Below, piece after piece: positions 17,452-26,242 of a DNA stretch of 42,757 bases. Position 1 is the stretch's first letter. Every line of letters begins with the position of its first letter. The position numbers and the translations under genes were made by a program. Under the pieces are notes generated by a model, which was not told where the DNA came from, did no database searches, and was given only the letters and a program-made list of their open reading frames with translations. The stretch is from an uncultured Collinsella sp. (GTDB lineage: Bacteria; Actinomycetota; Coriobacteriia; Coriobacteriales; Coriobacteriaceae), in contig URKG01000016.1 of assembly GCA_900548265.1 (NCBI GenBank), positions 1-42,757 on the forward strand. The letters run 5' to 3'.

Positions 17452-18042
17452 CTACAATAAAGTCAATAAAAGATGGGACAGAAAAACGAATGCCATGATT
17501 AATGACAGAACAGTCAAGCCAGTTGATATTTTCAATCGCTTCCACATTTCATTATGTTTCAAAAGGTAAGCCCGATAGGTAATGTTTAGGGAAGAGCAGT
17601 AGGACTTAAGCAAGTCCCGTTCCCTAATTTGCCCGCCCTCGTCGCAAGCCTCTTTGTAAGTAGTCGAATACCTATCAAATTGTTCAGAAGGGGATGCGAG
17701 TGCAATATTGCTCCTTAAAAATATTGCACTGACAGCTATAACAAGAGCGCAGCCAAGAAGGCCAAGAAGAATCAAATAGACAAACAATATTTGTCTCGTT
17801 GAAATCCCATAAACTTTCTCAAGACCTTGAATATTTGAAATATAGTCGAGAGGCGCCAGGTACGCAACGGACAGAATCGTGATGGTAACCATAAGGTTAT
17901 CAACATAGCGATTTAAGCTATCCCCCCTCTCTTTTTCAAATTCAAGTGAGGAAAGAGCAATGTCTCTCAAGTAATCGCTAATCTGCCCCTCCTTGGCAAG
18001 AGCGCTCTTGTCGATGTCATGTCGCTTGTTCTTTTTGCCCAT
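17452..18042 (-). CDS. Three-helix membrane protein inserted within pglX, unknown
   Basis: The 196-aa product starts at ATG 18042, chosen because AAAGGTGA lies 5-6 bases upstream; a GTG at 18051 would overlap that site. It has a charged N terminus (GKKNKRHDIDKS), a helix rich in Glu, and hydrophobic segments at about 48-66 (NLMVTITILSVAYLAPL), 85-109 (ILFVYLILLGLLGCALVIAVSA) and 173-193, with a cytoplasmic helical part of about 60 residues between the second and third. The layout recalls SLATT-type membrane effectors of bacterial conflict systems, but I do not recognise the family. Base composition and codons (ATA, AGA, TTA) differ from neighbours, indicating transfer. It sits in the BREX operon between the two pglX parts, so a defence-linked role is a guess. 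Confidence 0.75.
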   Translation of the reverse strand: MGKKNKRHDIDKSALAKEGQISDYLRDIALSSLEFEKERGDSLNRYVDNLMVTITILSVAYLAPLDYISNIQGLEKVYGISTRQILFVYLILLGLLGCALVIAVSAIFLRSNIALASPSEQFDRYSTTYKEACDEGGQIRERDLLKSYCSSLNITYRAYLLKHNEMWKRLKISTGLTVLSLIMAFVFLSHLLLTLL

Positions 18043-18056
18043 GAAAGTCACCTTTA

Positions 18057-18203
18057 CTACTTGGTTTTTCGATCAGATAAACCCGCCGGGTTTTCATAAG
18101 TAAATTGCGTTAACCTTGTTATGGGTCCAGGAATCGTGACCGGCTTCTTTGCCCCCGTCCCATCATCTTTTCTTTTCTTGTCATCTTTCTTTTTTTCAGA
18201 CAT
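18057..18203 (-). CDS. Small charged peptide, 48 aa, in the pglX insert
   Basis: The frame reads MSEKKKDDKKRKDDGTGAKK, then a short PVTIPGPITRLTQFTYENPAG segment, and ends SDRKTK. It is strongly basic/acidic and lacks a hydrophobic segment. It uses the same strand as the BREX operon, ends 14 bases before the ATG of the membrane-protein gene and starts 68 bases after the pglX stop. No strong ribosome site is seen (GGATTGA about 11 bases upstream is weak), so translation is uncertain. No family recognised. Confidence 0.4.
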   Translation of the reverse strand: MSEKKKDDKKRKDDGTGAKKPVTIPGPITRLTQFTYENPAGLSDRKTK

Positions 18204-18271
18204 ATTTAATTTCAATCCAATCTATCTAGTGACACTCTTTTGTTAACAGCGAGAAAGCCCCAACAAGACGG

Positions 18272-20749
18272 CTAAATCAAAGGATGACGTTTGAAATCCC
18301 AGGAGGTTTCAAACGAGTCCCAATCAACTTTGGAAATAGCAACATTTTGCCCTGAAATAAAATCAATCTCAGAAGTATTCTCTAACGATCCGCCAAATGG
18401 CAGCGACGCAATGCATCCCGGCGGAACATTGAGAGATGGATTGGTCATCGACAAATAAGCCTCAACAACCGGAGAATTCAAAAAAGCGATTAATTGCGCA
18501 GTCACAGACTCATCTATTGGATATAGGGCAAGCCCCGCCATATTGGGTATAAAACCGCTTTCAAAGAAGCGAAAACTTGTAATATCCGACGTAATGCGAC
18601 CCCAGCTAATGCATGGACGACCATAGGTGGCTTCTCCAGTTAAGGAAGCACCTTTGGTATTTTTGAGCTCTTCCCCATCGTTGCGATAGAAAAGTACATC
18701 GTATCTGTTGCCATACCAGCGACGGAAAGGGCCTCCTTTGGTATGTTTAACCCAGCACGCAGAAATGTCATGAGAGTAGAGGTTTGATTTCGCTAAAGAT
18801 ATTTCGTGCCAACCCCTTATAAACCTGTCGTTATCTGAAGTTTTGAGTCCTTCGCGAACTATTGCCAAATTGGACAGCCTTTCGCCACCCGCAGAAAAAG
18901 CGAGAAAAGCATCGCTGGCCCAGTAGGCTATGGGGGTGCTGGGAATCTGCTTGAAGGCGTCGGCGTCGCGGCGGTAGAACCAGCCGCAGGTGGGGTTTTG
19001 GATGGCCTCGACCAGTTTGAGCCTCTTAGCCTCAGAGCCGTTGATGTCAACAAGACGCACGTAGGCACCCTCAGCATCGGAATGCTGGTTGTAAATGACA
19101 TCGGCCGTTACGTTAACGACCTCGCCACCGATGGCATCGAACGCGCGGGGGCCCAGATGGGCCATGGAAACGATTGTCTTGTTGTCGATGACCTTGGCGC
19201 GCATCTTCTCAAAGCTGCCCAGGAACATCCAGCTCTGCATGGTAACCATGGCGGCGTACCCCTTATCCTCGACAAGGTTAAAACCGCGCTCGATAAAGCA
19301 CGTGCAGAGGTCGCTCTTCACGTCGGGGTAATTCTTCTTGACCCACTTGCTCATGAATGGATTAAAGCTGCTGCTGCCCATATACGGAGGATTCGCAACG
19401 GTGCAGGTAAAACGACGGGATAGCTTCTCGCAGATGGCGGCAGCGCTTTCGAGCTTAGTTTTGGCCGTAGCGGCAAAAAGGTCATCGGAACAACTCGCAG
19501 CGGCAGCCTTGAGCTCGTCGATCTCGTCCTCTGAGGGATTGAGCAGCGAACCGATCTCGCCCAAATGACTCAACTCCTCGGCGAGCTTCTTGTTACCCGG
19601 CAGCTCGTCCTCCCCTAGCGGGATGCTCGAGAGCACGGTAACGTCGGTGCGAACGCCACGCCTAAAGAAGCGACGGTCGTGCTCGCGGGCGCACATGGCA
19701 AGCGCCAGCTCCGCAATCTGTGCCGCGCGGGAATCGATTTCCATACCTGCAAGGTTTTTAGTAAGAATGAGCTCGGGAATCTCGCGCTCACGATAGCCGC
19801 GCTCCTCGTACATATGGAAGAGCAGCTCAAACGCATAGACCAAGATATGGCCCGAGCCGCATGCGGGGTCGCAGAGGGTCATCTCCTCGGGACTCGAAAT
19901 GCGGATGAAGTCCTCGTGCTCAGCATCGGGCTCGATGTAATACTCCATGCGCTCGCGTAGCGAACTCCCCGGATTGTTGAGCATCCACAGACGGCCGAGC
20001 GAGTTCTCGACCATATAGCGCACGATCCACTCGGGGGTGAAGAGCTGCGTGGCGGGCGCGATGTCCGCCGCCGCTGCCTTGCGCTTGGACTTGAAGAACT
20101 CGTCTTTAACGTCGGCATTGTAGTACTGATACATCCAGCCCAGAACGGTCACGCCCTCGCGCCAGTCCTCGTCAGCGAGGACGGCATTGAGTTTGCCCAC
20201 CACACTGTCAGCCATCATGAGGCCCTGGGGCAACAGCAGCTCCATGGCTCCGCCCACGCGTTCAAAGACGCCCGGCAGGCAATCGGCAAGCTCCTCGCAC
20301 TGAGCAACAAACAGGTAACGCCACAACGGTTCATCCAAGCCCGCCATCTTGAGCTCGGCTATGCGATCGGTATCGGCCGTCGTTATTTCCACGTCCAGTG
20401 CGTTCTCCACGGCCTCGCTGCCATGGCTGCCGTCCGCACGACTTAGCATGCGCATACGGCTGGGAAGCCATCCGCGTGCATCCATGAAGCGAATGGCCAC
20501 GATGCGGTTGAACCAGGTGTAGGCCGCACGGTCGCGCAGCGCCTCGTGACCCACCTCTGCCTGCATGCGCAGCAGTTCGTCGCGTTGCTCAATCTCAGCC
20601 GGACTTAGGGGCAGGCCGTTGACGGTCTCGGACCCAACGGGCGCGGGTGCAGGTTCGGTGATGCCGTAGCGCACCATCTGCGCCTCCACGCCTTTGACGA
20701 GCTCCGTACGGGCCCAGGTGCAGAAGCTCTTAAGAGCAGAATCGTTCAT
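18272..20749 (-). CDS. pglX: PglX N-terminal part: adenine-specific DNA methyltransferase
   Basis: PglX is the BREX methyltransferase that makes N6-methyladenine on host DNA and thereby defines self. This 825-aa part has TQLFTPEWIVRYMVENSLG near 235-251, motif I DPACGSGHILVYAFELL at 294-310, and the catalytic NPPYMG motif near 455, then IPSTPIAYWASDAFLAF near 605-620, after which the target-recognition region begins. It ends WDSFETSWDFKRHPLI and a TAG. Intact type I PglX continues for about 320 more residues, here encoded separately at 16306-17274. From roughly 18900 down to the stop the DNA is visibly AT-richer than the first two thirds, so the recognition region looks imported. GAAAGG precedes the ATG by 11 bases, and the gene starts 66 bases after brxC. 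Confidence 0.93.
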   Translation of the reverse strand: MNDSALKSFCTWARTELVKGVEAQMVRYGITEPAPAPVGSETVNGLPLSPAEIEQRDELLRMQAEVGHEALRDRAAYTWFNRIVAIRFMDARGWLPSRMRMLSRADGSHGSEAVENALDVEITTADTDRIAELKMAGLDEPLWRYLFVAQCEELADCLPGVFERVGGAMELLLPQGLMMADSVVGKLNAVLADEDWREGVTVLGWMYQYYNADVKDEFFKSKRKAAAADIAPATQLFTPEWIVRYMVENSLGRLWMLNNPGSSLRERMEYYIEPDAEHEDFIRISSPEEMTLCDPACGSGHILVYAFELLFHMYEERGYREREIPELILTKNLAGMEIDSRAAQIAELALAMCAREHDRRFFRRGVRTDVTVLSSIPLGEDELPGNKKLAEELSHLGEIGSLLNPSEDEIDELKAAAASCSDDLFAATAKTKLESAAAICEKLSRRFTCTVANPPYMGSSSFNPFMSKWVKKNYPDVKSDLCTCFIERGFNLVEDKGYAAMVTMQSWMFLGSFEKMRAKVIDNKTIVSMAHLGPRAFDAIGGEVVNVTADVIYNQHSDAEGAYVRLVDINGSEAKRLKLVEAIQNPTCGWFYRRDADAFKQIPSTPIAYWASDAFLAFSAGGERLSNLAIVREGLKTSDNDRFIRGWHEISLAKSNLYSHDISACWVKHTKGGPFRRWYGNRYDVLFYRNDGEELKNTKGASLTGEATYGRPCISWGRITSDITSFRFFESGFIPNMAGLALYPIDESVTAQLIAFLNSPVVEAYLSMTNPSLNVPPGCIASLPFGGSLENTSEIDFISGQNVAISKVDWDSFETSWDFKRHPLI

Positions 20750-20815
20750 GGTTGATGAGCCTTTCTAAACGCCATAAGCCACCGGTGCGCGCTTTGGCAC
20801 CGGTGGCTCCGCGGG

Positions 20816-23800
20816 TTAGTTGATACGGATCTCGTCGTTTGCAGCGAGCGCCTGCATAAGGCGGGAGCGCAGGTCGTCCACGTAGCGCTCCACGTCCTCT
20901 GCGGACAAGAGACGGCTCGGCTTGGCCAGATCGGCGCGGCGCACAGTCTTGATCTTGCGCTGGGGCTTGGGCGCGGGCACGGGAGCAGACGATGCGGCGC
21001 CCTTGTTGGAGACCTTCTTGACCACCTCGCCCGTACTCATGACCTCGGTGGTGCGGCGCTCGTTGTCCATACGCACGCGGGCCTCATCCACAGCGTCGTA
21101 CATCTCGTTGGCCGCCGCACTGAGCCAGTCGCCCCAGTTAGTTGCAACAACGCTCAGTTCGTTGAGACTTTGAGCGCTGTGGGCACGGTTTTTGAACGAC
21201 TCGTATTTAGTGCCGGCGTCTGCTATGGCATCCTTGGCCTGATTGACAAAGCCCTTTTGACTCTCGGCCTGCGCCCGCAGGTCTTGCAGATCGCTCTCGA
21301 TGCGACACAAAAACTCATTGCGGCGGATGCCCAACAGCTTTTTCATGTCATCCTCGACGGGATCCATAAGCGGCTGCAGGTCTTTAATACGGCCGTAGGG
21401 CTTGGGATCTTTGAGGATCTCACGAACCGTTGCCACGTTCTCCACCGCACCGGGAATGTCATCGGAGGCATACTCGATACCCTCGGTGCGGTTCAAGAAA
21501 TCCCTGGCGTGGTCAAACGCTGTTCGTTGATTGGACTCGAAGAACTCAACCACCTTATCAAAGTCTTCCTTGGCATCGAGCAAACGCTCCTCATGCTTGG
21601 TGAACGTGGTCAAGAACGCCTCGGCCTCGTTCTGGTCCTTAAGGACGTCGACCACCTCCGAGCGCATCTTCTCGCACTCGTCCTCACCGGGATACGGGTA
21701 GGCCGGCTTGATGCCCGTGTAGTAGTCGCGTGCCATGGCGAGGCACGCCTCGCGCAAGCCCTCAAGGCGCTCTTTGAGCTCGGCCACGAGCTTATCCTCG
21801 TTGGAGGGCACGGTCTTGAGATCAAACAGGTCACACATGAGTTCGCCCGTGGCGCGTAGCAACCGGTCGCTCATGCGCATGCGCAAGCGCACCTGGGCCT
21901 TATCGGCATCCTTGCGCAGGAGCGCCACCATGCGGCTGTCGTTAGCTTGAACCGTCTGACCGCCAAACAGCACCTGCGCGCGCTGCTCCACCACAAGCTG
22001 CGCCACCACATTTGCGATGTCGACCTCGCGCCAGCCAAAGGGCCTTTGCTGGTACTGGCGCTGGATATCGCCCATAGCGGTATCCAGGTGGCGCTGGTGC
22101 TGCACTTTGAGGTAGTCCTCGACCTCTTTGAGCGCACGCGTGTTACCTGCATCCATGCCAGCGAGCCCCACTTGAACGTTGCCCACCAGAGTAGAGCGAA
22201 TATCGGAATCGCTCGTGACCGGCGCGCCGATATAGTCGGCCTTTTCAAAGACCACATCGCACAGCTGCGCCAACACCTGCTCAAAGACCTGAGCGGGTTT
22301 GGCAGCACGGATCTCAATCATGCGCCCGTTGACGGCGCATCGTGCATGGAGCACCGCCTCAGCCAAAAGGGCGTCAGCCTCTTTCTCGTTAAAGTCCTTC
22401 TCGCGCATTTTGGCCTCGACAATCTGGCGGGTACTCGGCGGTAGCTCCTGCAGATTGCGCGTCTGGGCGTACATGCGAATCTTAGCGGCGTTGACGAGTG
22501 GGGCCCAATAATCCACCTCGTCGCTCAAGGCCACGATGGCCTTATCCACGGATTTCAATGCCAGCTCGGCATCGTCCGAACGGCCCAGATCGCTGGCCAT
22601 GGTCACCACGGAAAGTTCCATGCCGCCCATGCTGGTACCGTGGATTGAGCCGTCCACATAGCGGTCAAACGGAAAGTCGTTGGCCCCGCGGTTGAGTTTG
22701 CGCGCAGTGTAGATGCTTTCGAACAGGCGCTTCTTGATGTACTCAATCACCTTCGCGTTGTCGATCGGGGTGCGTGCGATCTCCTGCGCTATCTCCTGCT
22801 CCTCGTCGGTGAGGAAGCTATAGGTATCGCCCTGGCGTGCCACGTAGCTCTCGCGCTCCAAGCGGGCGAGAGATTCCTTGACGCGGTCCTTAAGGGCGCG
22901 CTTGTCCACGTCCAGGCTATCGATCATAAGGATGGAGATGTTCTCGACTGTGGCCTTGACGTAGCCGATGTAGCGGATCAAGTACAGGAGCTTAAGCACC
23001 CGGACATCGTAGCTCTCAAGACCCTCTGCGTTTTCAGCCGCGCGCTCCGCACAGACGACGACCTGAATGATGCCGTGCTCCAAATCCTTGGAGATTGTGT
23101 CGAAGAAGCGCCAGAACGGCACGAGTGCACCAGTCTGGTCATGCTGGATGGCCTGAGCGCTCTCCTGAAACGCGCTCAGCATGGAGCGCTCGCCCGTGGA
23201 CATGTGCTTGGCCTTAACACCGTGCTTGCGTACCTCGGTCATCACGTCGGGCAGAAGCTTAAACTGGTAGCCCACAAATGGGTAGCTGGCCACAAAATCC
23301 TTGGAGTTGGCGAAGCCGGCAAGGTCTGAGCGCGAGCCACCCTCAAAGGTAAAGTTGTTTTTGAGGACGGCGGCGTCTTGCTCGTAGACCTGTGCAAGCA
23401 TATCGGCCGCCGGCGCGGTCTTCTCGAGCACACGGCGCTGGATGACCTCGTCCACGCTGGAGCTGGAGAGCGAAAGGCGGGTATTGAAGCGGCCTTGGAT
23501 CTTTGAAAAGTCGTTGCCCACGGGCAGGCTCAGGTTGTCGATGGCCTCCTGGCTCGTGACCATCACCCACACGCGGCCACCGCAGGCGGCACCCAGCTCC
23601 TCGACGATGGTCTGAAGACTCAACATAAGGCTTGAATCCCGGTCGTTTGTAATAAACTGACCCACCTCGTCGACCATAAAGAGCAAACGGTAGTTGCCGC
23701 CGTGGGCCGCTGCCTGAGCGTCTACGTAGTCCTTGACCTTTTTGGCAAAGACATCGGGGGCCAAAACCTCGTCCTCAGAACCCTCAAGCCAGTTCCATGC

Positions 23801-24478
23801 GGCCTTTTCGCTCATGCCGAGCACGCTCTGCAGCACCTCAACGACGTCGTCCTCAAAGTAGCTGTAGGTGTCGCGGGTCTGGAGCCAGGACTCGCCGTTG
23901 ACGCGCTCAAAGGCCTCGCGGAACTCCTGGGTCTTGCCCAGGGAATCGATGTGTTCCTCGAGCTTTGCAAGCTTTAGGTCCTCGCCGTAGAAGCCGCGCG
24001 CCTCGTAGAACATGCGCTCAAAGCCGCGAAGCAGCGCCGTGGGAGCCGTATCGCCCTGCTTCCACTGGCCCGCCTTGCTATCGATGTTAAAGAGGATGGC
24101 CTGCGTGGACACCGAGCAGGCGCGCTCCATGGCAGCCTCGACCATGGGGTCGACGATCTTGCCGTCAAAGTAGCGGATGGCGCTCTTGCCGCCGATCTGG
24201 CGATTCTCGAGCAGGTAGCTAAGCATCTTGAGGAAGTGCGATTTACCGGAACCGAAGAAACCACTGATCCACACGCCGATCTTGTCGGTGCGCACATCGA
24301 TGGCATCGCCGTAGGCCTTGAAGAACGTGGCAAAGTGCCTCTGCAACTCGCGCGTCACCACGTACTCGTCAAGCTCCTGGCGGATGGACCCATCTTTTGA
24401 ATCCTGGACCTTGACCACGCCGTTGATGGAGCGGTTGATGTCTTTAGCAAAGAGGTCGCGAATGATCGTGTTGTCCAT
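20816..24478 (-). CDS. brxC: BrxC, large ATPase of type I BREX
   Basis: This 1220-aa protein matches BrxC: N-terminal DNTIIRDLFAKDINRSINGVVKV, Walker A GFFGSGKSHFLKMLSYLLEN at 73-92, and LLFMVDEVGQFITNDRDSSL near 270 as Walker B and sensor region. It ends in the conserved ADLAKPSRLLSAEDVERYVD block. BrxC is an ATPase required for both methylation and phage defence in studied systems. A long helical stretch in the C-terminal third (AEAFLTTFTKHEERLLDAKE onward) suggests coiled coils. AAAGGAG lies 6 bases before the ATG. It follows brxB by 78 bases. Confidence 0.95.
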   Translation of the reverse strand: MDNTIIRDLFAKDINRSINGVVKVQDSKDGSIRQELDEYVVTRELQRHFATFFKAYGDAIDVRTDKIGVWISGFFGSGKSHFLKMLSYLLENRQIGGKSAIRYFDGKIVDPMVEAAMERACSVSTQAILFNIDSKAGQWKQGDTAPTALLRGFERMFYEARGFYGEDLKLAKLEEHIDSLGKTQEFREAFERVNGESWLQTRDTYSYFEDDVVEVLQSVLGMSEKAAWNWLEGSEDEVLAPDVFAKKVKDYVDAQAAAHGGNYRLLFMVDEVGQFITNDRDSSLMLSLQTIVEELGAACGGRVWVMVTSQEAIDNLSLPVGNDFSKIQGRFNTRLSLSSSSVDEVIQRRVLEKTAPAADMLAQVYEQDAAVLKNNFTFEGGSRSDLAGFANSKDFVASYPFVGYQFKLLPDVMTEVRKHGVKAKHMSTGERSMLSAFQESAQAIQHDQTGALVPFWRFFDTISKDLEHGIIQVVVCAERAAENAEGLESYDVRVLKLLYLIRYIGYVKATVENISILMIDSLDVDKRALKDRVKESLARLERESYVARQGDTYSFLTDEEQEIAQEIARTPIDNAKVIEYIKKRLFESIYTARKLNRGANDFPFDRYVDGSIHGTSMGGMELSVVTMASDLGRSDDAELALKSVDKAIVALSDEVDYWAPLVNAAKIRMYAQTRNLQELPPSTRQIVEAKMREKDFNEKEADALLAEAVLHARCAVNGRMIEIRAAKPAQVFEQVLAQLCDVVFEKADYIGAPVTSDSDIRSTLVGNVQVGLAGMDAGNTRALKEVEDYLKVQHQRHLDTAMGDIQRQYQQRPFGWREVDIANVVAQLVVEQRAQVLFGGQTVQANDSRMVALLRKDADKAQVRLRMRMSDRLLRATGELMCDLFDLKTVPSNEDKLVAELKERLEGLREACLAMARDYYTGIKPAYPYPGEDECEKMRSEVVDVLKDQNEAEAFLTTFTKHEERLLDAKEDFDKVVEFFESNQRTAFDHARDFLNRTEGIEYASDDIPGAVENVATVREILKDPKPYGRIKDLQPLMDPVEDDMKKLLGIRRNEFLCRIESDLQDLRAQAESQKGFVNQAKDAIADAGTKYESFKNRAHSAQSLNELSVVATNWGDWLSAAANEMYDAVDEARVRMDNERRTTEVMSTGEVVKKVSNKGAASSAPVPAPKPQRKIKTVRRADLAKPSRLLSAEDVERYVDDLRSRLMQALAANDEIRIN

Positions 24479-24556
24479 GGGTGCTCCTTTGGGTTTGGGA
24501 ACGTTATGGCAAAGGGTTGTTACCGGCGGCAGGGACTTGTCTGCGGGGTGCCGCGC

Positions 24557-25249
24557 TTACGAGATATCGATGGCGCGGTAGTAGTTGTCGGCCGGCAGAC
24601 GATTAAAGAGCTGGAAAGAAGAGCCGTTGAAACTGCCCGGATAGGCGGCGACCACAGGCACCTCATCAAAATCCGCAAGCATGCAGTGGAGAAGCGTGTG
24701 TATGCGAAAGAACGGGAAAACCTCGCCCGCGCCGGTGAGGAGAACGACGTCTCCAGGCGCGTGCGGCTCGGTCTGCTCAAGGATGTACGCGGCGACTTTC
24801 TCGGGCGAGGCGAACTTGGCCACGTCCTCGAGCACGCGCTGGGTACCGCGGCGCTCCTCTTGGTGCGGGATAGCCTTGAGGACACGGCGCTTTTCGAGAA
24901 TTGCCAGCACGGCGTCGTAAAGGTTCACGACCTTGAGCGTGCACGGAAGCTTGTCGGCCTCGGCATCGCGTGAAAGGGTGTCAAATAATGCACGCGCCTC
25001 AAACTCCAGCGCGGGGTCATAGCAAAAGGTGTGGAAGCCGATCTCATTGCCTATGCCCTTGTTGGCCAAAAAGTCCTCGCTGTACAGGCACTCGCGCAGA
25101 AGCTGCGCACGGCGCTCAAATTCCTGACAGGCGCGCTCGGAGCGGACATGCGCCGCCACGACGCTCTTGCGGGAATGGATGCCGATATTGGTGGTGAGAT
25201 CGGTCGCCGGAGTGATAACAGGGTCGACGGCGCTTTTGACGGGAGCCAC
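24557..25249 (-). CDS. brxB: BrxB (DUF1788) of type I BREX
   Basis: The 230-aa protein fits BrxB/DUF1788: NKGIGNEIGFHTFCYDPALE, LKVVNLYDAVLAILEKRRVL, VLLTGAGEVFPFFRIHTLLH and the C-terminal YPGSFNGSSFQLFNRLPADNYYRA block, which is strongly conserved in the family. It is a small component needed for BREX modification and defence in studied systems; biochemical role unknown. The start is the GTG at 25249, one base after the brxA TAG, so translation is likely coupled to brxA. If so, a frameshift in brxA would also lower BrxB. The length is slightly above the usual 200 aa because of the N-terminal APVKSAVDPVITPATDLTTN extension. Confidence 0.9.
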   Translation of the reverse strand: MAPVKSAVDPVITPATDLTTNIGIHSRKSVVAAHVRSERACQEFERRAQLLRECLYSEDFLANKGIGNEIGFHTFCYDPALEFEARALFDTLSRDAEADKLPCTLKVVNLYDAVLAILEKRRVLKAIPHQEERRGTQRVLEDVAKFASPEKVAAYILEQTEPHAPGDVVLLTGAGEVFPFFRIHTLLHCMLADFDEVPVVAAYPGSFNGSSFQLFNRLPADNYYRAIDIS

Positions 25250-25250
25250 G

Positions 25251-25901
25251 CTACATCACCGCCCCGCCGATAAGGGCCGCGATAAGCGACTGCTCGCCCA
25301 GCTGAACCAAGGCTCGCTCGACATCGGAATCGAGGAAGAGTGGTGACAGGCGCTCGGACTCCGGGCCCTGGCCCTCGCCGATAAGGCCGGCATGGCGGAG
25401 CGTCTGGCGGAGCGAGCCCTTAATGCGCTTGACCGTGGCCTCAGTCCAGCGGGCCGCGTCCGGATACTCCGTGGTAAAGCGTGTCATAAAGGCGTTGAGG
25501 TCAACCGCCGTAAAGGCATAATCGAAGTTTTGCAGGCGCTCCCCTACCTCGACGAGCACGAGCTCGCGCACGATATCGTAGCGGCAGATCATGCTGTAGA
25601 AGATGGCCTGGTCCGCCTGCGTGGGAGTGCCGGATGCCATGAGCCTAGTTAGGGATGACGCAGCCTCGACGGCGGTTTTGGGGTCGATGCCGTGCGCGGC
25701 GCATACGGCGTCCGTGGGCACCATGGCGTCAAGGCGGCGAAGGCACACGGTTGCGCGGTTGGCGACCATGCGCTCCGTGGGATATTGAAAGAGGTTCTCA
25801 CTCTTTACGCGTACAATGACCTGCTCGTCGCTTGCGCCCTGCATACGAAGGGCAGCGACGATGCGCATCTCATGCGGGAGGAATTGCTCGCGGGTGAGCA
25901 C
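25251..25901 (-). CDS. brxA: BrxA (DUF1819) of type I BREX, start region ambiguous
   Basis: The product matches BrxA/DUF1819: LTREQFLPHEMRIVAALRMQG, then VKSENLFQYPTERMVANRATVCLRRLDAM. BrxA is the first gene of type I BREX operons and a small helical, DNA-binding protein in solved structures. The given start is the GTG at 25901, which is directly preceded by nine G and has no spaced ribosome site. A better start is GTG at 25935, with GGAG 8 bases upstream, reading DVTTKSVR before the G tract; but with the ten G present it runs out of frame and stops at a TGA after 22 codons. With nine or twelve G it would continue into BrxA as VRGGVLTREQF. The gene may therefore be switched off in this copy, or the tract miscounted. 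Confidence 0.85.
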   Translation of the reverse strand: MLTREQFLPHEMRIVAALRMQGASDEQVIVRVKSENLFQYPTERMVANRATVCLRRLDAMVPTDAVCAAHGIDPKTAVEAASSLTRLMASGTPTQADQAIFYSMICRYDIVRELVLVEVGERLQNFDYAFTAVDLNAFMTRFTTEYPDAARWTEATVKRIKGSLRQTLRHAGLIGEGQGPESERLSPLFLDSDVERALVQLGEQSLIAALIGGAVM

Positions 25902-25910
25902 CCCCCCCCC
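25901..25910. repeat. Homopolymer tract of 10 C (10 G on the coding strand) at brxA 5' end
   Basis: Ten consecutive C on the plus strand lie exactly at the junction of the brxA leader and coding region. Such tracts mutate by slipped-strand pairing and are classic phase-variation devices. The frame consequences are given under brxA. Confidence 0.9.
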
Positions 25911-25935
25911 GAACGCTTTTTGTGGTTACATCCAC

Positions 25936-26242
25936 AGTACACGCTCCAAGGGTGTCAAAGGCTGTCACAAGTGCGCCGCAACCCGGCAGGCAGGCGCGGC
26001 GCACATGACAATAATCATACCTGTTGGAAAAAAAGTTACCACGCCCAGAGTGTCAAATGTTGAGCAACAAAATTTAATCCGGTTAACGGTCATTTTCGCA
26101 GCTTAGAAACTTTAACGAGGTCGCCCCAAATCACACTTGCCAGACAACCGCGCTTACGAATGCAGGCACGCACGCGCCCAACGCCACCCTCCGCTACACT
26201 CAACATAGAGTTATACATATGATTCTATGTAAGGAGTTTCAT
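25936..26242. promoter_or_regulatory. Divergent region upstream of brxA and the antitoxin-like gene
   Basis: On the brxA side there is GGAG at 25944-25947, a short TGTGG/CCACA hairpin at 25921-25936, a 9-bp inverted repeat (GTGCGCCGC at 25971-25979, GCGGCGCAC at 25996-26004), and two TTGACA -35-like boxes on the minus strand (25953-25958 and 26051-26056), neither with a good -10 at 17 bases. Promoter position is therefore unresolved. On the other side, CATAGA and TCTATG half sites at about 26210-26235 flank the antitoxin-like gene start region. Confidence 0.45.

Noticed and set aside
17288..17545. 85-codon minus-strand frame with one hydrophobic stretch
   Set aside because: Overlaps the end of the better supported membrane-protein gene by about 90 bases, has no ribosome site, and reads as a chance frame in AT-rich DNA.
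25899..25910. G tract as the ribosome binding site of brxA
   Set aside because: It touches the GTG codon, with no spacing, so it could not pair with 16S rRNA in the usual way; the upstream GGAG-GTG pair fits far better.
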